NCBI RefSeq assembly: GCF_024584705.1
Contig: NZ_CP097384.1
Location: 3,906,001-3,970,000, forward strand
Source of the DNA: Blastopirellula sp. J2-11
GTDB lineage: Bacteria; Planctomycetota; Planctomycetia; Pirellulales; Pirellulaceae
Length of the DNA: 64,000 bases
Direction: 5' to 3'
How positions within the stretch are numbered: position 1 is the stretch's first letter; each line of letters starts with the position of its first letter. Position numbers and translations under genes: made by a program. The notes under the pieces are model-generated. The model saw only the letters and a list, made by a program, of their open reading frames with translations. It was not told the DNA's origin and did not search any database. Of this stretch, positions 53,008-63,077 are shown piece after piece.

Positions 53008-55452
53008 ATGCCCTCTCGTTTGTCGAAACTCCGTCAAATCCCGCTGATCGCGATCCCCTTTTTGGTCGCGGTGCTGCTGGGCGGCTTGGTGCTGGCCGAT
53101 TGGTACTGGGCGATCCCTACGACTCGGCAGGCCGTCTATGTGGGACGCAACTCCTGCATTGAGTGTCACCAAAACCAGCATGACGCGTTTGTCGACTCGT
53201 ACCACGACAAAGCAATGGATCTAGCGACCGAGCAAACGGTCCTCGGCGATTTCCAAGACGCGGAGTTTACGCATTTTGACATCCACTCGCGGATGTTCCG
53301 AAAGGATGGCAAATACTTCGTCCACACCGAAGGCCCCGACGGCAAGCTGCAGGACTTCGAGGTGAAGTACGTCTTTGGCGTCGATCCCTTGCAACAGTAC
53401 ATGGTCGAAATCGAACCTCCCACGCCGGGCTCTCCGGCCGGCTCGATTGGCCGCGTGCAAGTTTTGCGGATCTCGTGGGATACTCACAAGCAGGAATGGT
53501 TCTATCTGCCGCCGCCCGACGTCGACGAAAAGCTGGCGCCCAACGATCCGCTGCACTGGACCGGATCGGCGCAAAACTGGAACCACATGTGCGCCGACTG
53601 TCACTCGACCAACCTGCACAAGAACTTTGATTTGGCCAGCAATTCTTACCACACCACTTTCTCCGAGATTGACGTCAGCTGCGAAGCTTGCCACGGTCCC
53701 GGCAGCTTGCATGTCGAGATCGCCGGCAGCACGTCGCTCTTTTGGGACCGCAACCATGGTTACGGCCTGAAACCGTTGAAGACCGAGAGCAACGTCGCGC
53801 AAGTTCAAGCGTGCGCCGATTGCCATTCGCGACGACGCGTCGTCTGTCCCACCTACGAGCGCGGCGATACGTACTACGATCAATTCTCGAATGAGTTGAT
53901 CATGCCGCAGACCTATTACTGCGACGGTCAGGTTCGCGAAGAGGATTACGTCTTCGGCTCGTTCCTGCAAAGCAAGATGTACCACAAAAACATCCGCTGC
54001 ACCGACTGCCACAATCCCCACTCGACCAAGATCAAGTTCGAAGGGAACAAACTCTGCACGTCGTGTCATCAGCATCCCGCCGGCAAATACGACACCGCAG
54101 CCCATCATCGCCACCAGGCGGGCAGTACCGGCGCTTCGTGCGTCGAATGTCACATGCCCGAAACGACCTACATGGAGGTCGATCCTCGCCGTGACCACAG
54201 CATTCGTATCCCTCGCCCTGACCTATCGGTTGCGTTGCAGACGCCGAACGCCTGCACCCAGTGCCATCTCGATCGCGCCCAGCTTTCGCCCGAGAAGAAA
54301 GCTGGTCTGAAAACGTACGGCGACTGGATGACCGCCGCTCGCAACGGCGATCAAGAAGTAAAACAGGCCCTGGCCGAGATCGACGCATGGGCTCAAAAGA
54401 CCGTCATCGAGTGGTACGGCAAAGACTACTCGAAGGACAAATCGCATTTCGCCTACGCCCTGTCCGAAGCCTGGAACGAGAATCCGCAGAGCTTCCCCGC
54501 TCTGGTCGATCTGGTGAAAGATCCCCAGCAGCCCGGCATCGTGCGAGCCAGTGCGTTGACGCAGTTGGGCGCTTTTAATGGGGAGCCCGAACTGGGCCGC
54601 ACTGTGAAACTGTCGCTCGCCGATTCCGATCCGCAACTGCGCAGCGCCGCGATCATGGTGACCGAGTTCCTGTCGCCGTCGGTGCTGCCGCGTCCCGAAG
54701 TATTGAAACTGCTGATGAACAGCTTGGAGGATCCAACGCGCGTCGTGCGGACCGACGCCGCCAGCGCGTTGGCCGGAACTTCGCTCGAGTACCTCAAGCT
54801 CAGCGGCAAAGAAGAAGCGTTTAACCGCGCCCTGACCGAACTGAAAGAATCGCTGCTGCGAAACGCCGATCAGGCCGGCGCGTTGCTGGCGCTTGGCGCA
54901 CTAGCCGAAACGATGGGCGAACCCGCAGCTGCCGAAAAGTGGTATCGCGCTGCGATCCGCGTTCAGCCCAATGTGACCGGTCCCCGCTCGAATCTCGCCG
55001 AACTCCTCACACGCCGCTTGGCGCCGGCGCGACAACGCTTTCAACAACTGGCCGCGCAAGGACAACGCGCCGAAGCTCGCAAACTGGCCGAGCAAGTCGC
55101 GATCGGTGATTTTGAAATTACCCATCTCCGCGAAGAAGAGTTGCACAACCTGGCTCGCGACGCATCGCAATTGCCCAACGTCGCCGAAGTCCAATATCGC
55201 TACGGCTTGGCCCTCTATCAGGCCAATCAGTTCGAAGCTTCCGAAACAGCGATCGCCCGCGCCGCCGAGATCCAAGCGAATTCGGTGACGTTCCTCACCG
55301 CTTTGGCTCGCTTGCAACAGAAGCGAGAAAAATGGGAAGCTGCGACGGCCACGATTCAGACGCTCCGCCAGCTTCGCCCGCATGATCCCGGTCTGGCCGA
55401 GGTTGAGCAGGAAATTCGCCAGCAGCGACAACCCGATAACGGACAACGTTAG
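53008..55452 (+). CDS. Multiheme cytochrome c with eight CxxCH motifs and a TPR-like tail
   Basis: An 814-residue exported protein. A membrane anchor (IPFLVAVLLGGLVLADWYW) precedes the heme part. The eight motifs are CIECH, CADCH, CEACH, CADCH, CTDCH, CTSCH, CVECH and CTQCH, so eight hemes are predicted. From about residue 480 to the end HEAT/TPR-like helices follow (ALLALGALAETMGEPAAAEKW, YGLALYQANQFEASETAIAR). It resembles cytochrome c554/multiheme family proteins. ATG at 53008 is preferred over the TTG at 52996. Confidence 0.88.
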   Translation: MPSRLSKLRQIPLIAIPFLVAVLLGGLVLADWYWAIPTTRQAVYVGRNSCIECHQNQHDAFVDSYHDKAMDLATEQTVLGDFQDAEFTHFDIHSRMFRKDGKYFVHTEGPDGKLQDFEVKYVFGVDPLQQYMVEIEPPTPGSPAGSIGRVQVLRISWDTHKQEWFYLPPPDVDEKLAPNDPLHWTGSAQNWNHMCADCHSTNLHKNFDLASNSYHTTFSEIDVSCEACHGPGSLHVEIAGSTSLFWDRNHGYGLKPLKTESNVAQVQACADCHSRRRVVCPTYERGDTYYDQFSNELIMPQTYYCDGQVREEDYVFGSFLQSKMYHKNIRCTDCHNPHSTKIKFEGNKLCTSCHQHPAGKYDTAAHHRHQAGSTGASCVECHMPETTYMEVDPRRDHSIRIPRPDLSVALQTPNACTQCHLDRAQLSPEKKAGLKTYGDWMTAARNGDQEVKQALAEIDAWAQKTVIEWYGKDYSKDKSHFAYALSEAWNENPQSFPALVDLVKDPQQPGIVRASALTQLGAFNGEPELGRTVKLSLADSDPQLRSAAIMVTEFLSPSVLPRPEVLKLLMNSLEDPTRVVRTDAASALAGTSLEYLKLSGKEEAFNRALTELKESLLRNADQAGALLALGALAETMGEPAAAEKWYRAAIRVQPNVTGPRSNLAELLTRRLAPARQRFQQLAAQGQRAEARKLAEQVAIGDFEITHLREEELHNLARDASQLPNVAEVQYRYGLALYQANQFEASETAIARAAEIQANSVTFLTALARLQQKREKWEAATATIQTLRQLRPHDPGLAEVEQEIRQQRQPDNGQR

Positions 55453-55482
55453 AACAGTCCCCAAGTTCCGCCGAATATTGGA

Positions 55483-56175
55483 ATGGATTCTCCCGTGAAC
55501 ATGACCCGCGCCCAACTACTTGCCCGCATCGATCACACGCTGCTCGCCCCCAATGCGACGCAGCATCAACTGGAAGATGCGTGCCTGCTGGGTCTTCATC
55601 TGAAAACGGCGTCGGTCTGCGTCCCCTCCTTCTTCGCCGCGCGCTGTGCGCGGATGCTGGTCGGCAGTCACGTGAAAGCGTGCACAGTGATCGGATTTCC
55701 GCACGGCGATCAACCGCTGCTCGCCAAGCTGCACGAAGCCGAGCAATGCCTGGTCGAGGGCGCCCAGGAACTCGACATGGTCGTCAACATCAGCGACGTC
55801 AAAAGCGGGCACTGGCGACTCGTACGAAAAGAAATCACGCAGCTCGTCAAAATGACGCATGATGCACGGCAAAAGATGAAAGTCATCTTCGAGAACTGCT
55901 ATCTATCGCAACTCGAAAAGATCCGCCTTTGCCAGATCTGCAACGAAGCCGACGCCGATTGGGTCAAAACATCCACCGGCTACGGAACCAGCGGTGCAAC
56001 GCTCGACGACGTCCGTCTGATGCGGCGACATGCCCGCAGCCCGGTCAAAGCCGCCGGCGGCATCCGCAATCTCACCGCGCTGCTGCAATATTGTGAGCTT
56101 GGCGCCGATCGCATCGGCTTAAGCCGCACCGAGTCGATCCTGGCCGAATTTGACGCGCGGTTTCCCAGCGTTTAA
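55483..56175 (+). CDS. deoC: Deoxyribose-phosphate aldolase
   Basis: A 230-residue class I aldolase that splits deoxyribose 5-phosphate. The Schiff-base lysine is K162 in DWVKTSTGYGTSG, and VKAAGGIRN holds the second lysine. ARIDHTLLAPNAT and ELDMVVNIS match the family. It follows the cytochrome gene by 30 bp. Starts at 55483 or 55501 are both possible. Confidence 0.95.
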   Translation: MDSPVNMTRAQLLARIDHTLLAPNATQHQLEDACLLGLHLKTASVCVPSFFAARCARMLVGSHVKACTVIGFPHGDQPLLAKLHEAEQCLVEGAQELDMVVNISDVKSGHWRLVRKEITQLVKMTHDARQKMKVIFENCYLSQLEKIRLCQICNEADADWVKTSTGYGTSGATLDDVRLMRRHARSPVKAAGGIRNLTALLQYCELGADRIGLSRTESILAEFDARFPSV

Positions 56176-56232
56176 TCTCATCTTTCCTCACCCATCACGC
56201 ACGCAAAATTGCGTTATTTCGAATTGATCAGA

Positions 56233-56327
56233 CACTAGCCCGCTGCGCCAGCGAGGGAATGCGGCAGCCACTTCAAACCGTGTTTGGAATGCCAACCCTA
56301 TTCCCTCGCTGGCGCAGCGGGCTAGTG
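56233..56327. repeat. Palindromic dispersed repeat (CACTAGCCCGC family), copy 2
   Basis: CACTAGCCCGCTGCGCCAG starts one arm and the inverted copy ends CTAGTG. The centre GCCAACCCTATTCCCTCG matches copy 1 at 32541. The right flank (CCGTGTTCTATTCTTC near 56380) is echoed at about 61930, where a tail-only fragment occurs. It lies between deoC and the SGNH hydrolase gene. Confidence 0.85.
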
Positions 56328-56549
56328 TGACAATTTTCGTTTGATTCTGACCCTGTTTTACCGTTCTTCATCCGTGGCTTTGCCGTGTTCTATTCTTCTC
56401 CTCTATAGCAAATAGCGCCTTCAAAACTCGCGCCTCGGACTACGATGATAGAAAGTTGCGTAGCGACTGCCTTGATCGTCAAGCAGTTTTCAGGTTTTCA
56501 TTCCATGCTTTCCTCTTCCATCCAGCCTCAACCCCATCCAAGGCCCCGC

Positions 56550-57458
56550 ATGAAATCCGCCCTACCAATCGCCTGCGTCTTGGCGTTTCTCTTCCTCGCT
56601 CCTGCGCTGGCCGCCGAGCCTCATCCACTCGCCGACAAACGCGTCGTCTTCCTCGGCGACAGCATCACTCAGGCCGGCGTGTACGTCACCTTCGTCGACT
56701 ACTATCTTGAGAAGCTTTATCCGCAGCAAGACTTCGACATCATCGGACTCGGGCTCTCCAGCGAAACGTTGTCGGGACTCAGCGAAGAGAACCACGCCGG
56801 GGGAAAATTCCCGCGGCCCTGTTTGTTCGAACGGCTTGGACGATTGTTGGATAAGGCGAAACCCGACGTCGTATTCGCCTGTTACGGGATCAACGACGGA
56901 ATCTATCAGCCGCTCGATTCCGAGCGATTTGCCGCTTTCCAGGGGGGCGTGAAAAAGTTGATCACGCAATGCCAAGCCGCAGGCGTTCAGCAGATCTACC
57001 TGGTCACTCCGCCGATCTACGACGCGACCACCCAACCCGGCGAGTTCAACTATGACTCCGTAATGACGGAGTACGCCGCTTGGGAAATGGCGTTGCAAGC
57101 CCCCGGCGTGCAAATCATCGACCTGCACTCCGCCATGCGTAAAGCCCGCGACGCCCAAACCGAGGTCTTTGCAAAAGACCATGTCCACCCCGGTCCCGCA
57201 GGTCACTTACTGATGGCGAAAACGATTTTGTCTGGGTTAAATGTGCCTTTGCCGGAACAATCCCTCCCCGAGATCCAAGCCGATCCCCTCTACAAGCAGG
57301 TCGACCAGCTTCGTAAGCATCGCTCTACCAACTGGATGAAACACATCGGCTACACGCGCGAAAAAACGGTTCCCCCCCAACCTTTGGGAGAGACGGAACA
57401 AGCGGCGGCGCAGATGAAAGCGACCATCAACGACGTTCGGCGCGCCGCAAAGAACTGA
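56550..57458 (+). CDS. Secreted SGNH/GDSL hydrolase
   Basis: A 302-residue protein. ATG at 56550 is chosen because it begins a signal peptide (MKSALPIACVLAFLFLAPAL); the longer frame lacks one. The nucleophile block is VVFLGDSITQAG, block III is CYGINDG, and HVHPGPAGH holds the Asp-His pair. These enzymes deacylate carbohydrates or other esters. The sulfatase and cytochrome neighbours fit polysaccharide breakdown, but the substrate is not known. Confidence 0.88.
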   Translation: MKSALPIACVLAFLFLAPALAAEPHPLADKRVVFLGDSITQAGVYVTFVDYYLEKLYPQQDFDIIGLGLSSETLSGLSEENHAGGKFPRPCLFERLGRLLDKAKPDVVFACYGINDGIYQPLDSERFAAFQGGVKKLITQCQAAGVQQIYLVTPPIYDATTQPGEFNYDSVMTEYAAWEMALQAPGVQIIDLHSAMRKARDAQTEVFAKDHVHPGPAGHLLMAKTILSGLNVPLPEQSLPEIQADPLYKQVDQLRKHRSTNWMKHIGYTREKTVPPQPLGETEQAAAQMKATINDVRRAAKN

Positions 57459-57608
57459 AGAATCGGCCGCGAACCCATGTCGCGTTTCGCAGAGCGCAAG
57501 GCGACTATTTCAGCGTGGGCGCCGCCAGATCTCATGGATGCTGGCACGTCAGCGTCCCGCTGTTTACTATAGAAGTCAATCCAAGCTTCAACGCGATTCC
57601 CACCTGAT

Positions 57609-60188
57609 ATGAATACCATTCGGAAGCAGAACTACATGCGCCGCTCTTTCTTCGCTTTGCTGCTGTTCCCCTTGTTTGCGTCGATCACCATGGCCGCAGA
57701 AGCCAAGAGCGGCAATACGGCGACGCCGATTGATCGCATCACGGCGCCCCCTGGGTTTCAGGTCGAGCTGCTCTATTCGGTCCCTGCCGATACCCAGGGC
57801 TCGTGGGTCAATCTTTGCACCGACGATCAGGGGCGACTCCTGGTGAGCGATCAATTTGGCGGACTCTATCGGATCACGCCGCCACCGGTCGGAAAAACGC
57901 TCACCGCCGACGATGTGCAAAAAGTGCCGGCCGAGATTCGCGCCGTGAACGGCATGGTCTGGGCATTCGACGCGCTGTATGTCGGCGTCAACGACTACGA
58001 GCGCAAGATCCCGTCCGGCTTGTACCGAATCACCGACAGCAACGGCGACGATCAGTTGGACAAGGTCGAGTTGCTTCACGAAGTAAAATCAAACAGCGAC
58101 CACGGCGTCCATGCGGTTCTGCCCACTCCTGACGGCAAAGCGTTGTACCTGGTCACCGGCAACAACACGACTCCTCCGCCGTTGGAAGCGTCGTCACCGG
58201 TACGCCAGGTTTGGGGCGAAGACCACTTGTTGCCCAGCATGCCGGACGGTCGCGGTCACAACCGCGGCGTCTTGGCGCCTGGCGGAATCATTTATCGCGT
58301 CTCGCCGGACGGCAAACAATTTGAAGCGTACGCCAACGGCTTTCGGAACGTCTTCGACGCCGCCGTCAATCGCGACGGCGAACTGTTCACCTACGACGCC
58401 GACATGGAGTATGACTTCAATACGCCCTGGTATCGTCCGACCCGCATTTGTCACGTCACCAGCGGCGCCGAGTTTGGTTGGCGCAACGGCGCCGGCAAAC
58501 GGATGCCGTTCTACGCCGACAATTTGCCCGGTATCCTCGACATCGGCCCCGGCTCGCCAACCGGCGTGACGTTTGGCTATGGCGCCAAATTTCCGGCCAA
58601 GTATCAAGACGCGTTATACGCGCTCGACTGGAGTTGGGGCAAACTCTATGCAGTTCATCTAGAACCCAGCGGTTCGTCCTACACGGCGACCAAAGAAGAA
58701 TTTGTCACCGGCGCGCCGCTGCCGATTACCGACGCGATCATTAACCAGCACGACGGCGCGATGTATTTCACCATCGGTGGTCGACGCGTGCAGTCAGGTC
58801 TTTACCGCGTAACCTATGTGGGAGACGAATCGACCAAGCCCGTTCCCGGCAACACGACCGAAAATGAAGCCCGCGACATACGCCATATGTTGGAGGCGTT
58901 TCACGGCAAACAAGATCCGGCCGCGATCGACGCAGCGTGGCCTTACCTGGCCGACGAAGATCGCTTCATTCGGTTCGCCGCACGCACGGCCGTCGAACAT
59001 CAGCCGCTCGAATCGTGGGAAGCCAAAGCCCTGGCAGAGTCGGATCCCGCGAAACAAGTCACCGCACTGCTGGCGCTGGCGCGAGTGAGCGGCGTCTGCC
59101 CGCAACATCGCACCGATGCGACGCCGGCTGTCGATACCGCGATGCGTGACAAGTTGCTGGACGCCGTTACGGCGATCAACGCGCAGCAGCTCGATTTGAC
59201 GCAGCAACTCATTTTGGTCCGCACCACGCAGATCATTCTAAATCGCTTTGGTCGCCCTGATCAGGAGACCACCGACAAGCTGATCGCCCAGTTCGATCCG
59301 CTGTTTCCGGCTAACTCCGCCGAGTTGAATTGGCTGTTGTGCGAAACGCTCGCTTGGCTGCAGTCGCCGACGGTCGCCGAGAAAGCGATGGCGCTGATCC
59401 AATCGGCGCCTACTCAGGAAGAGCAAATGCAGTACGCTCGGTCGATTCGGCTGCTGACCGCCGGTTGGACGCCTGAACTGCGTACGCAATATTTCGAATG
59501 GTTCCTGAAAGCGGCCAATTACAAAGGGGGCGCCAGTTTCGATAAGTTCATCGAATTCATTCGCAACGACGCGGTTGCATCGCTCAGCGAATCAGAACAG
59601 CAATCGATGAAAGAATTGCTGGCGAGGAAGCCGGTCAAGAAGTCGGCCTTGGAAAACCTGGGCGAGATCTTCGCCGGACGAGAGACCAAAGAATGGACGC
59701 TGGACGAACTCTCCGCCGCCGCTCGCACCGGTCTAAAGCAGAGAAACTTCGCGAACGGTCGCAAGATGTTTGCAGCTGCCGGCTGTTACGCGTGTCACCG
59801 TTTTGGCGACCAAGGTGGCATGACCGGGCCCGATTTGACCTCGGCCGGACGTCGATATTCACCGCATGACTTGCTGGATCAGGTCGTCAATCCCAGCAAA
59901 GTGATCAACGATCAATTTTCGGCGATCAACGTGCTGACCATCGACGGCAAGGTCCACAGCGGCGTCGTCGTCAATCTCAACGGCGACTCGATGACGCTCA
60001 ACACGGATCTGACCGACCCCAACAAACGGGTCAACATCAATCGCAACGATATTGAAGAGATGGCAGTCTCCAAGGTCTCCGCGATGCCGGTCGGCTTGTT
60101 CAAGTCGATGACCCAAGAAGAAATCCTCGACCTGATCGCCTACCTGATCAGCGGCGGCGATTCGCAGCACGACTATTTCCAGAAGTAA
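57609..60188 (+). CDS. PVC-type cytochrome c with beta-propeller (859 aa)
   Basis: A secreted protein with a signal peptide (FFALLLFPLFASITMAA). A propeller of the SGDH type follows (NLCTDDQGRLLVSDQFGGLY, RNVFDAAVNRDGELFTYDAD). Helical repeats fill the middle, and one heme motif CYACH lies near residue 725, then GGMTGPDLTSAGRRYSPHDLLD. It is related in layout to the 1172-residue protein at 38444. It probably oxidises a sugar-like substrate. ATG at 57636 is another start. It begins 150 bp after the SGNH gene. Confidence 0.85.
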   Translation: MNTIRKQNYMRRSFFALLLFPLFASITMAAEAKSGNTATPIDRITAPPGFQVELLYSVPADTQGSWVNLCTDDQGRLLVSDQFGGLYRITPPPVGKTLTADDVQKVPAEIRAVNGMVWAFDALYVGVNDYERKIPSGLYRITDSNGDDQLDKVELLHEVKSNSDHGVHAVLPTPDGKALYLVTGNNTTPPPLEASSPVRQVWGEDHLLPSMPDGRGHNRGVLAPGGIIYRVSPDGKQFEAYANGFRNVFDAAVNRDGELFTYDADMEYDFNTPWYRPTRICHVTSGAEFGWRNGAGKRMPFYADNLPGILDIGPGSPTGVTFGYGAKFPAKYQDALYALDWSWGKLYAVHLEPSGSSYTATKEEFVTGAPLPITDAIINQHDGAMYFTIGGRRVQSGLYRVTYVGDESTKPVPGNTTENEARDIRHMLEAFHGKQDPAAIDAAWPYLADEDRFIRFAARTAVEHQPLESWEAKALAESDPAKQVTALLALARVSGVCPQHRTDATPAVDTAMRDKLLDAVTAINAQQLDLTQQLILVRTTQIILNRFGRPDQETTDKLIAQFDPLFPANSAELNWLLCETLAWLQSPTVAEKAMALIQSAPTQEEQMQYARSIRLLTAGWTPELRTQYFEWFLKAANYKGGASFDKFIEFIRNDAVASLSESEQQSMKELLARKPVKKSALENLGEIFAGRETKEWTLDELSAAARTGLKQRNFANGRKMFAAAGCYACHRFGDQGGMTGPDLTSAGRRYSPHDLLDQVVNPSKVINDQFSAINVLTIDGKVHSGVVVNLNGDSMTLNTDLTDPNKRVNINRNDIEEMAVSKVSAMPVGLFKSMTQEEILDLIAYLISGGDSQHDYFQK

Positions 60189-60368
60189 TCGGACCAAGCC
60201 TGGGGAGGGAACCTTACTTCGCAGCGACAAGCCTGCGAGGAGAATTCGGTCAAGTCCGTTGTCTTGGCATATTTTTTTCAAGTATTTGACGGCGAAAACC
60301 TCTACGCTACGTTTTTTCTTTTTTCACGGAAACCGAAAATAACGGCAGTCGCCTTCCGTGGCGATAGT

Positions 60369-60468
60369 GTCGCCTTTCGCTCCGCGAAAGTAGCGTTTTG
60401 GAAAGCGCTACTTTCGCGAAGTAATCGCGGCGTTTTGCTCGCGCTACTTTCGCGGAGCGAAAGGCGAC
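60369..60468. repeat. REP palindromes upstream of the RAYT gene
   Basis: GTCGCCTTTCGCTCCGCGAA followed by AGTAGCG occurs at 60369-60395 and its inverted copy at about 60442-60468, with a partial inner unit near 60406. Identical palindromes occur at 61158-61221, on the other side of the transposase gene. Confidence 0.9.
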
Positions 60469-60486
60469 TTTGGGGGACATCGTGTG

Positions 60487-61158
60487 ATGAACGACTCAAT
60501 TCGGTTGGGCTCTCTGTTTGATCCCCAATCAGAATTATCGATTCGTGAGCATGTTCGACCTCATTGGTCTCAGGCTGGCGCGATCGTGTTCATTACGTTT
60601 CGAACGGCTGATTCCATTCCCCAAGAAGTTCTCCGTCGCTGGGAGCGGGAGAAACAAGGTTGGCTGCAACGCCATGGTTGTTCGCCAGATCGTTATTGGT
60701 CCGAGGTGCTGCCGACTCTCGACCCGGCGCTGCAATTTGAATTCAAAAAAACGTTCCAGCGCAGTCGCGAAAAATTTCTGGATCGTTGCCAGGGAGAGTG
60801 CGTGCTGCGAAAACCGGAACTCGCGCAGATTATCGCCCAAACCCTGCTTCACTTTGATGGCCAGCGATATCGGATGGGGGATTTCATCGTGATGCCCAAT
60901 CACGTTCACTTGCTCGCCGTATTCGCGTCCCAGGACGCGCTGACCGCACAATGTGATTCATGGCTCCATTATTCCGCAAGGCAAATCAATCTAGCCCTAG
61001 GACGCAAAGGAAAGTTCTGGCAACAAGAGCCGTTTGATCATTTGGTGCGGAGTACTGAGCAGTATGACTATTTAAGGACATACATTCGCGATAATGGAAC
61101 TCACGCTGGCCTGCCAAAATCGGATTATTACTATCACAGATACCTTAGACAAGAATAG
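60487..61158 (+). CDS. REP-associated tyrosine transposase (RAYT/Y1_Tnp family)
   Basis: A 223-residue single-strand nuclease. The HUH motif is MPNHVHLL with H139 and H141, and the probable catalytic tyrosine is Y199 in LRTYIRDNG, followed by AGL. Such proteins cut and join REP palindromes. The gene lies directly between two pairs of matching palindromes; its TAG shares one base with the right REP. GTG at 60484 is an alternative start. Family proteins are generally single copy and non-proliferating. Confidence 0.92.
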   Translation: MNDSIRLGSLFDPQSELSIREHVRPHWSQAGAIVFITFRTADSIPQEVLRRWEREKQGWLQRHGCSPDRYWSEVLPTLDPALQFEFKKTFQRSREKFLDRCQGECVLRKPELAQIIAQTLLHFDGQRYRMGDFIVMPNHVHLLAVFASQDALTAQCDSWLHYSARQINLALGRKGKFWQQEPFDHLVRSTEQYDYLRTYIRDNGTHAGLPKSDYYYHRYLRQE

Positions 61159-61221
61159 TCGCCTTTCGCTCCGCGAAAGTAGCGCTGTCCAAAACGCTAC
61201 TTTCGCGGAGCGAAAGGCGAC
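61158..61221. repeat. REP palindrome downstream of the RAYT gene
   Basis: GTCGCCTTTCGCTCCGCGAA-AGTAGCG (61158-61184) and its inverted copy (61195-61221) enclose a 10-base loop. It mirrors the upstream unit and is probably a substrate of the adjacent transposase. Confidence 0.9.
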
Positions 61222-62028
61222 GATGGAATAGACGATGGTTAAAACGGATAAGTTTGCGCGGGTGCGCCCATTGCCAGACCAATTTTGTCGATTGACAGAG
61301 CGCACGCATTTCAGGTCGACTATCGATAAAGTCTGAAGCAGCAAAAGGGGTTCGCCCGTCGACCGAGAAGGGGGACGCGGCGCCGTTTTGGTGTGCGCTG
61401 ACTTCGATCTGCTGGTCGCACAGAGAGAGTGGGATTTCTCTCCGGCAGCGGTCTCCGATCCGGTCCGCGATTCCACTCAGTCACACGGCGCAGGACGGAC
61501 TCCTCAACTGCGCAAATATACCCACAGGTAAATTGGGAGGTTTAACGCTCGTTTTATTGAGCAGTCCGGTACGATGGACCCGTCCAGAAAAAAAACGACG
61601 CGGTCCGGTCCGGTCCAACAGTCCGGGATCGGCGTCGAAACTACGCAAATTAACGCGTAGGTAAAATGGGAAGTTCGACATCTTTTTTTCAGCGGTCCGG
61701 ACCAGGTCGGGTGAGGGGTCTGTCCAAGACTCGCTTGGGTTGCTTTCGCAACAAGATGACGCTCCATCGGCTTCCAATTCACGCCGCGATTGAATGACGC
61801 GTGTGCGTCAAAATCAGGGATCGTGATCAGAAAGAGGGTCAAGCTTTGCGGCCGCAGGGAGAAACATCTTGTTGCTGCGCAACCCAATCAGATCTGTACG
61901 AACTGGTCGGGCTACCCGACGTGGCCTGACCGTGTTCTATTCTTCGCCTCCTTGAATCGGATTCGACAAACTCCAATCCGCAATTCTCGATTTCCGCTGG
62001 GCGCAAGCGTGGAGATCCCTAGACTGGA
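61222..62028. other. Gene-free region with repeat fragments
   Basis: No gene is supported in 800 bp. It contains an A-tract/CGGTCC unit near 61583-61625, two similar blocks (about 61508-61570 and 61633-61695) that share ACGCAAAT...GGTAAA(T/A)TGGGA and end in an AGTCCGG/CGGTCCGG motif, and a tail fragment of the CACTAGCCCGC family near 61916-61951. Open frames on the minus strand read these repeats and are not counted as genes. Confidence 0.55.
61508..61700. repeat. Repeat block: two similar units and an A-tract/CGGTCC copy
   Basis: Two related segments lie about 125 bp apart, and between them is AAAAAAAACGACGCGGTCCG, the same unit found four times at 13507-13748. Both contain GGTAAAxTGGGAxGTT. 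This suggests a local duplication of a larger repeat. Confidence 0.6.
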
Positions 62029-62967
62029 ATGAGTGAGATCGAATTGACAACAGGAACCAGCAACAACGCGATGACAGAATCTCGACCAGTAATCGGCCTA
62101 GGCGAAATTTTATGGGACTGCTTTCCGGATGAGCGGCGTCCTGGGGGGGCTCCGGCTAATTTTGCCTTTCATGCGCGGCAACTGGGTTTGAACGGCGTCG
62201 TCCTCTCGCGCGTGGGCGCGGATGAGTTAGGGGATGAATTTATCCAGTATCTTTCGCGGCATGGCCTGAGCGATCAGTACGTTCAGCGCGATGCAAAGCA
62301 TGCGACAGGGCAAGTACGCGTTGAATTTGTGGATGGCGATCCGCAATATACGTTTGTCGACGATGTTGCGTGGGACTATTTGGAGTTTACGCCGGAGTCC
62401 GCAGTGCTGTGTGCGAAAGCGTCGGTCCTCTGTTTCGGCACGTTGGCCCAGCGCTGTCGCGAAAGCCAGGCAATGATCTCGGATTGCTTGCGAGCCGCGC
62501 CGAGTGACGCTTGGAAGATCTATGACATCAATCTGCGGCCTCCCTGGTTTAACAAGTCGCTGATCGAGTCTTCGCTGCAATTGGCCAACGCGCTGAAACT
62601 GAATGAAGACGAAGTCGTCTATTTGGCCGAAAATTTTGGTCTCCCTACCGACCTTGCCCCTTTTGCGGACGAAGTTCAGCGATTCTTCGGGCTAAAGGCG
62701 GTCTGCATCACGCTAGGAAGCGACGGTTGCTTGGTCGCGCGCGGCGACGAGCAGAGCCGTCAGCCGGGGATCCCGATCCAAATTGCCGATACCGTCGGCG
62801 CTGGGGATTCGTTTACGGCGGCGATCGCGCACGGACTGGTCCACGCAAAATCGGTCGCTGAGATGGCCCGCTTCGCCAATCACGTCGCGGCGCTGGTTGC
62901 TTCGAGTGCTGGCGCGATGCCTGATTTAAGGGCCGAAATCGCTAAAATCCCGCAAGATTTGGCGTAG
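62029..62967 (+). CDS. PfkB-family sugar kinase (fructokinase-like)
   Basis: A 312-residue kinase. The N-terminal [31 protein letters not shown] is the fructokinase-type substrate loop, and [13 protein letters not shown] at residues 254-266 holds the catalytic D260. The sugar is probably fructose or a related hexose. ATG at 62029 is used; ATG at 62071 would begin nearer the core. The next gene begins 110 bp downstream and looks like a glucose dehydrogenase. Confidence 0.88.
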   Translation: MSEIELTTGTSNNAMTESRPVIGLGEILWDCFPDERRPGGAPANFAFHARQLGLNGVVLSRVGADELGDEFIQYLSRHGLSDQYVQRDAKHATGQVRVEFVDGDPQYTFVDDVAWDYLEFTPESAVLCAKASVLCFGTLAQRCRESQAMISDCLRAAPSDAWKIYDINLRPPWFNKSLIESSLQLANALKLNEDEVVYLAENFGLPTDLAPFADEVQRFFGLKAVCITLGSDGCLVARGDEQSRQPGIPIQIADTVGAGDSFTAAIAHGLVHAKSVAEMARFANHVAALVASSAGAMPDLRAEIAKIPQDLA

Positions 62968-63077
62968 ATCAACGAGTGGGCCCTACTTTTCGAGCCTGTA
63001 GGGCCTTTGGTACGATAGGCGATCTTAGCCGCACCCTAGCGGCGTCGCTTGCACCATCTGATGAGAGTAACTCACCA

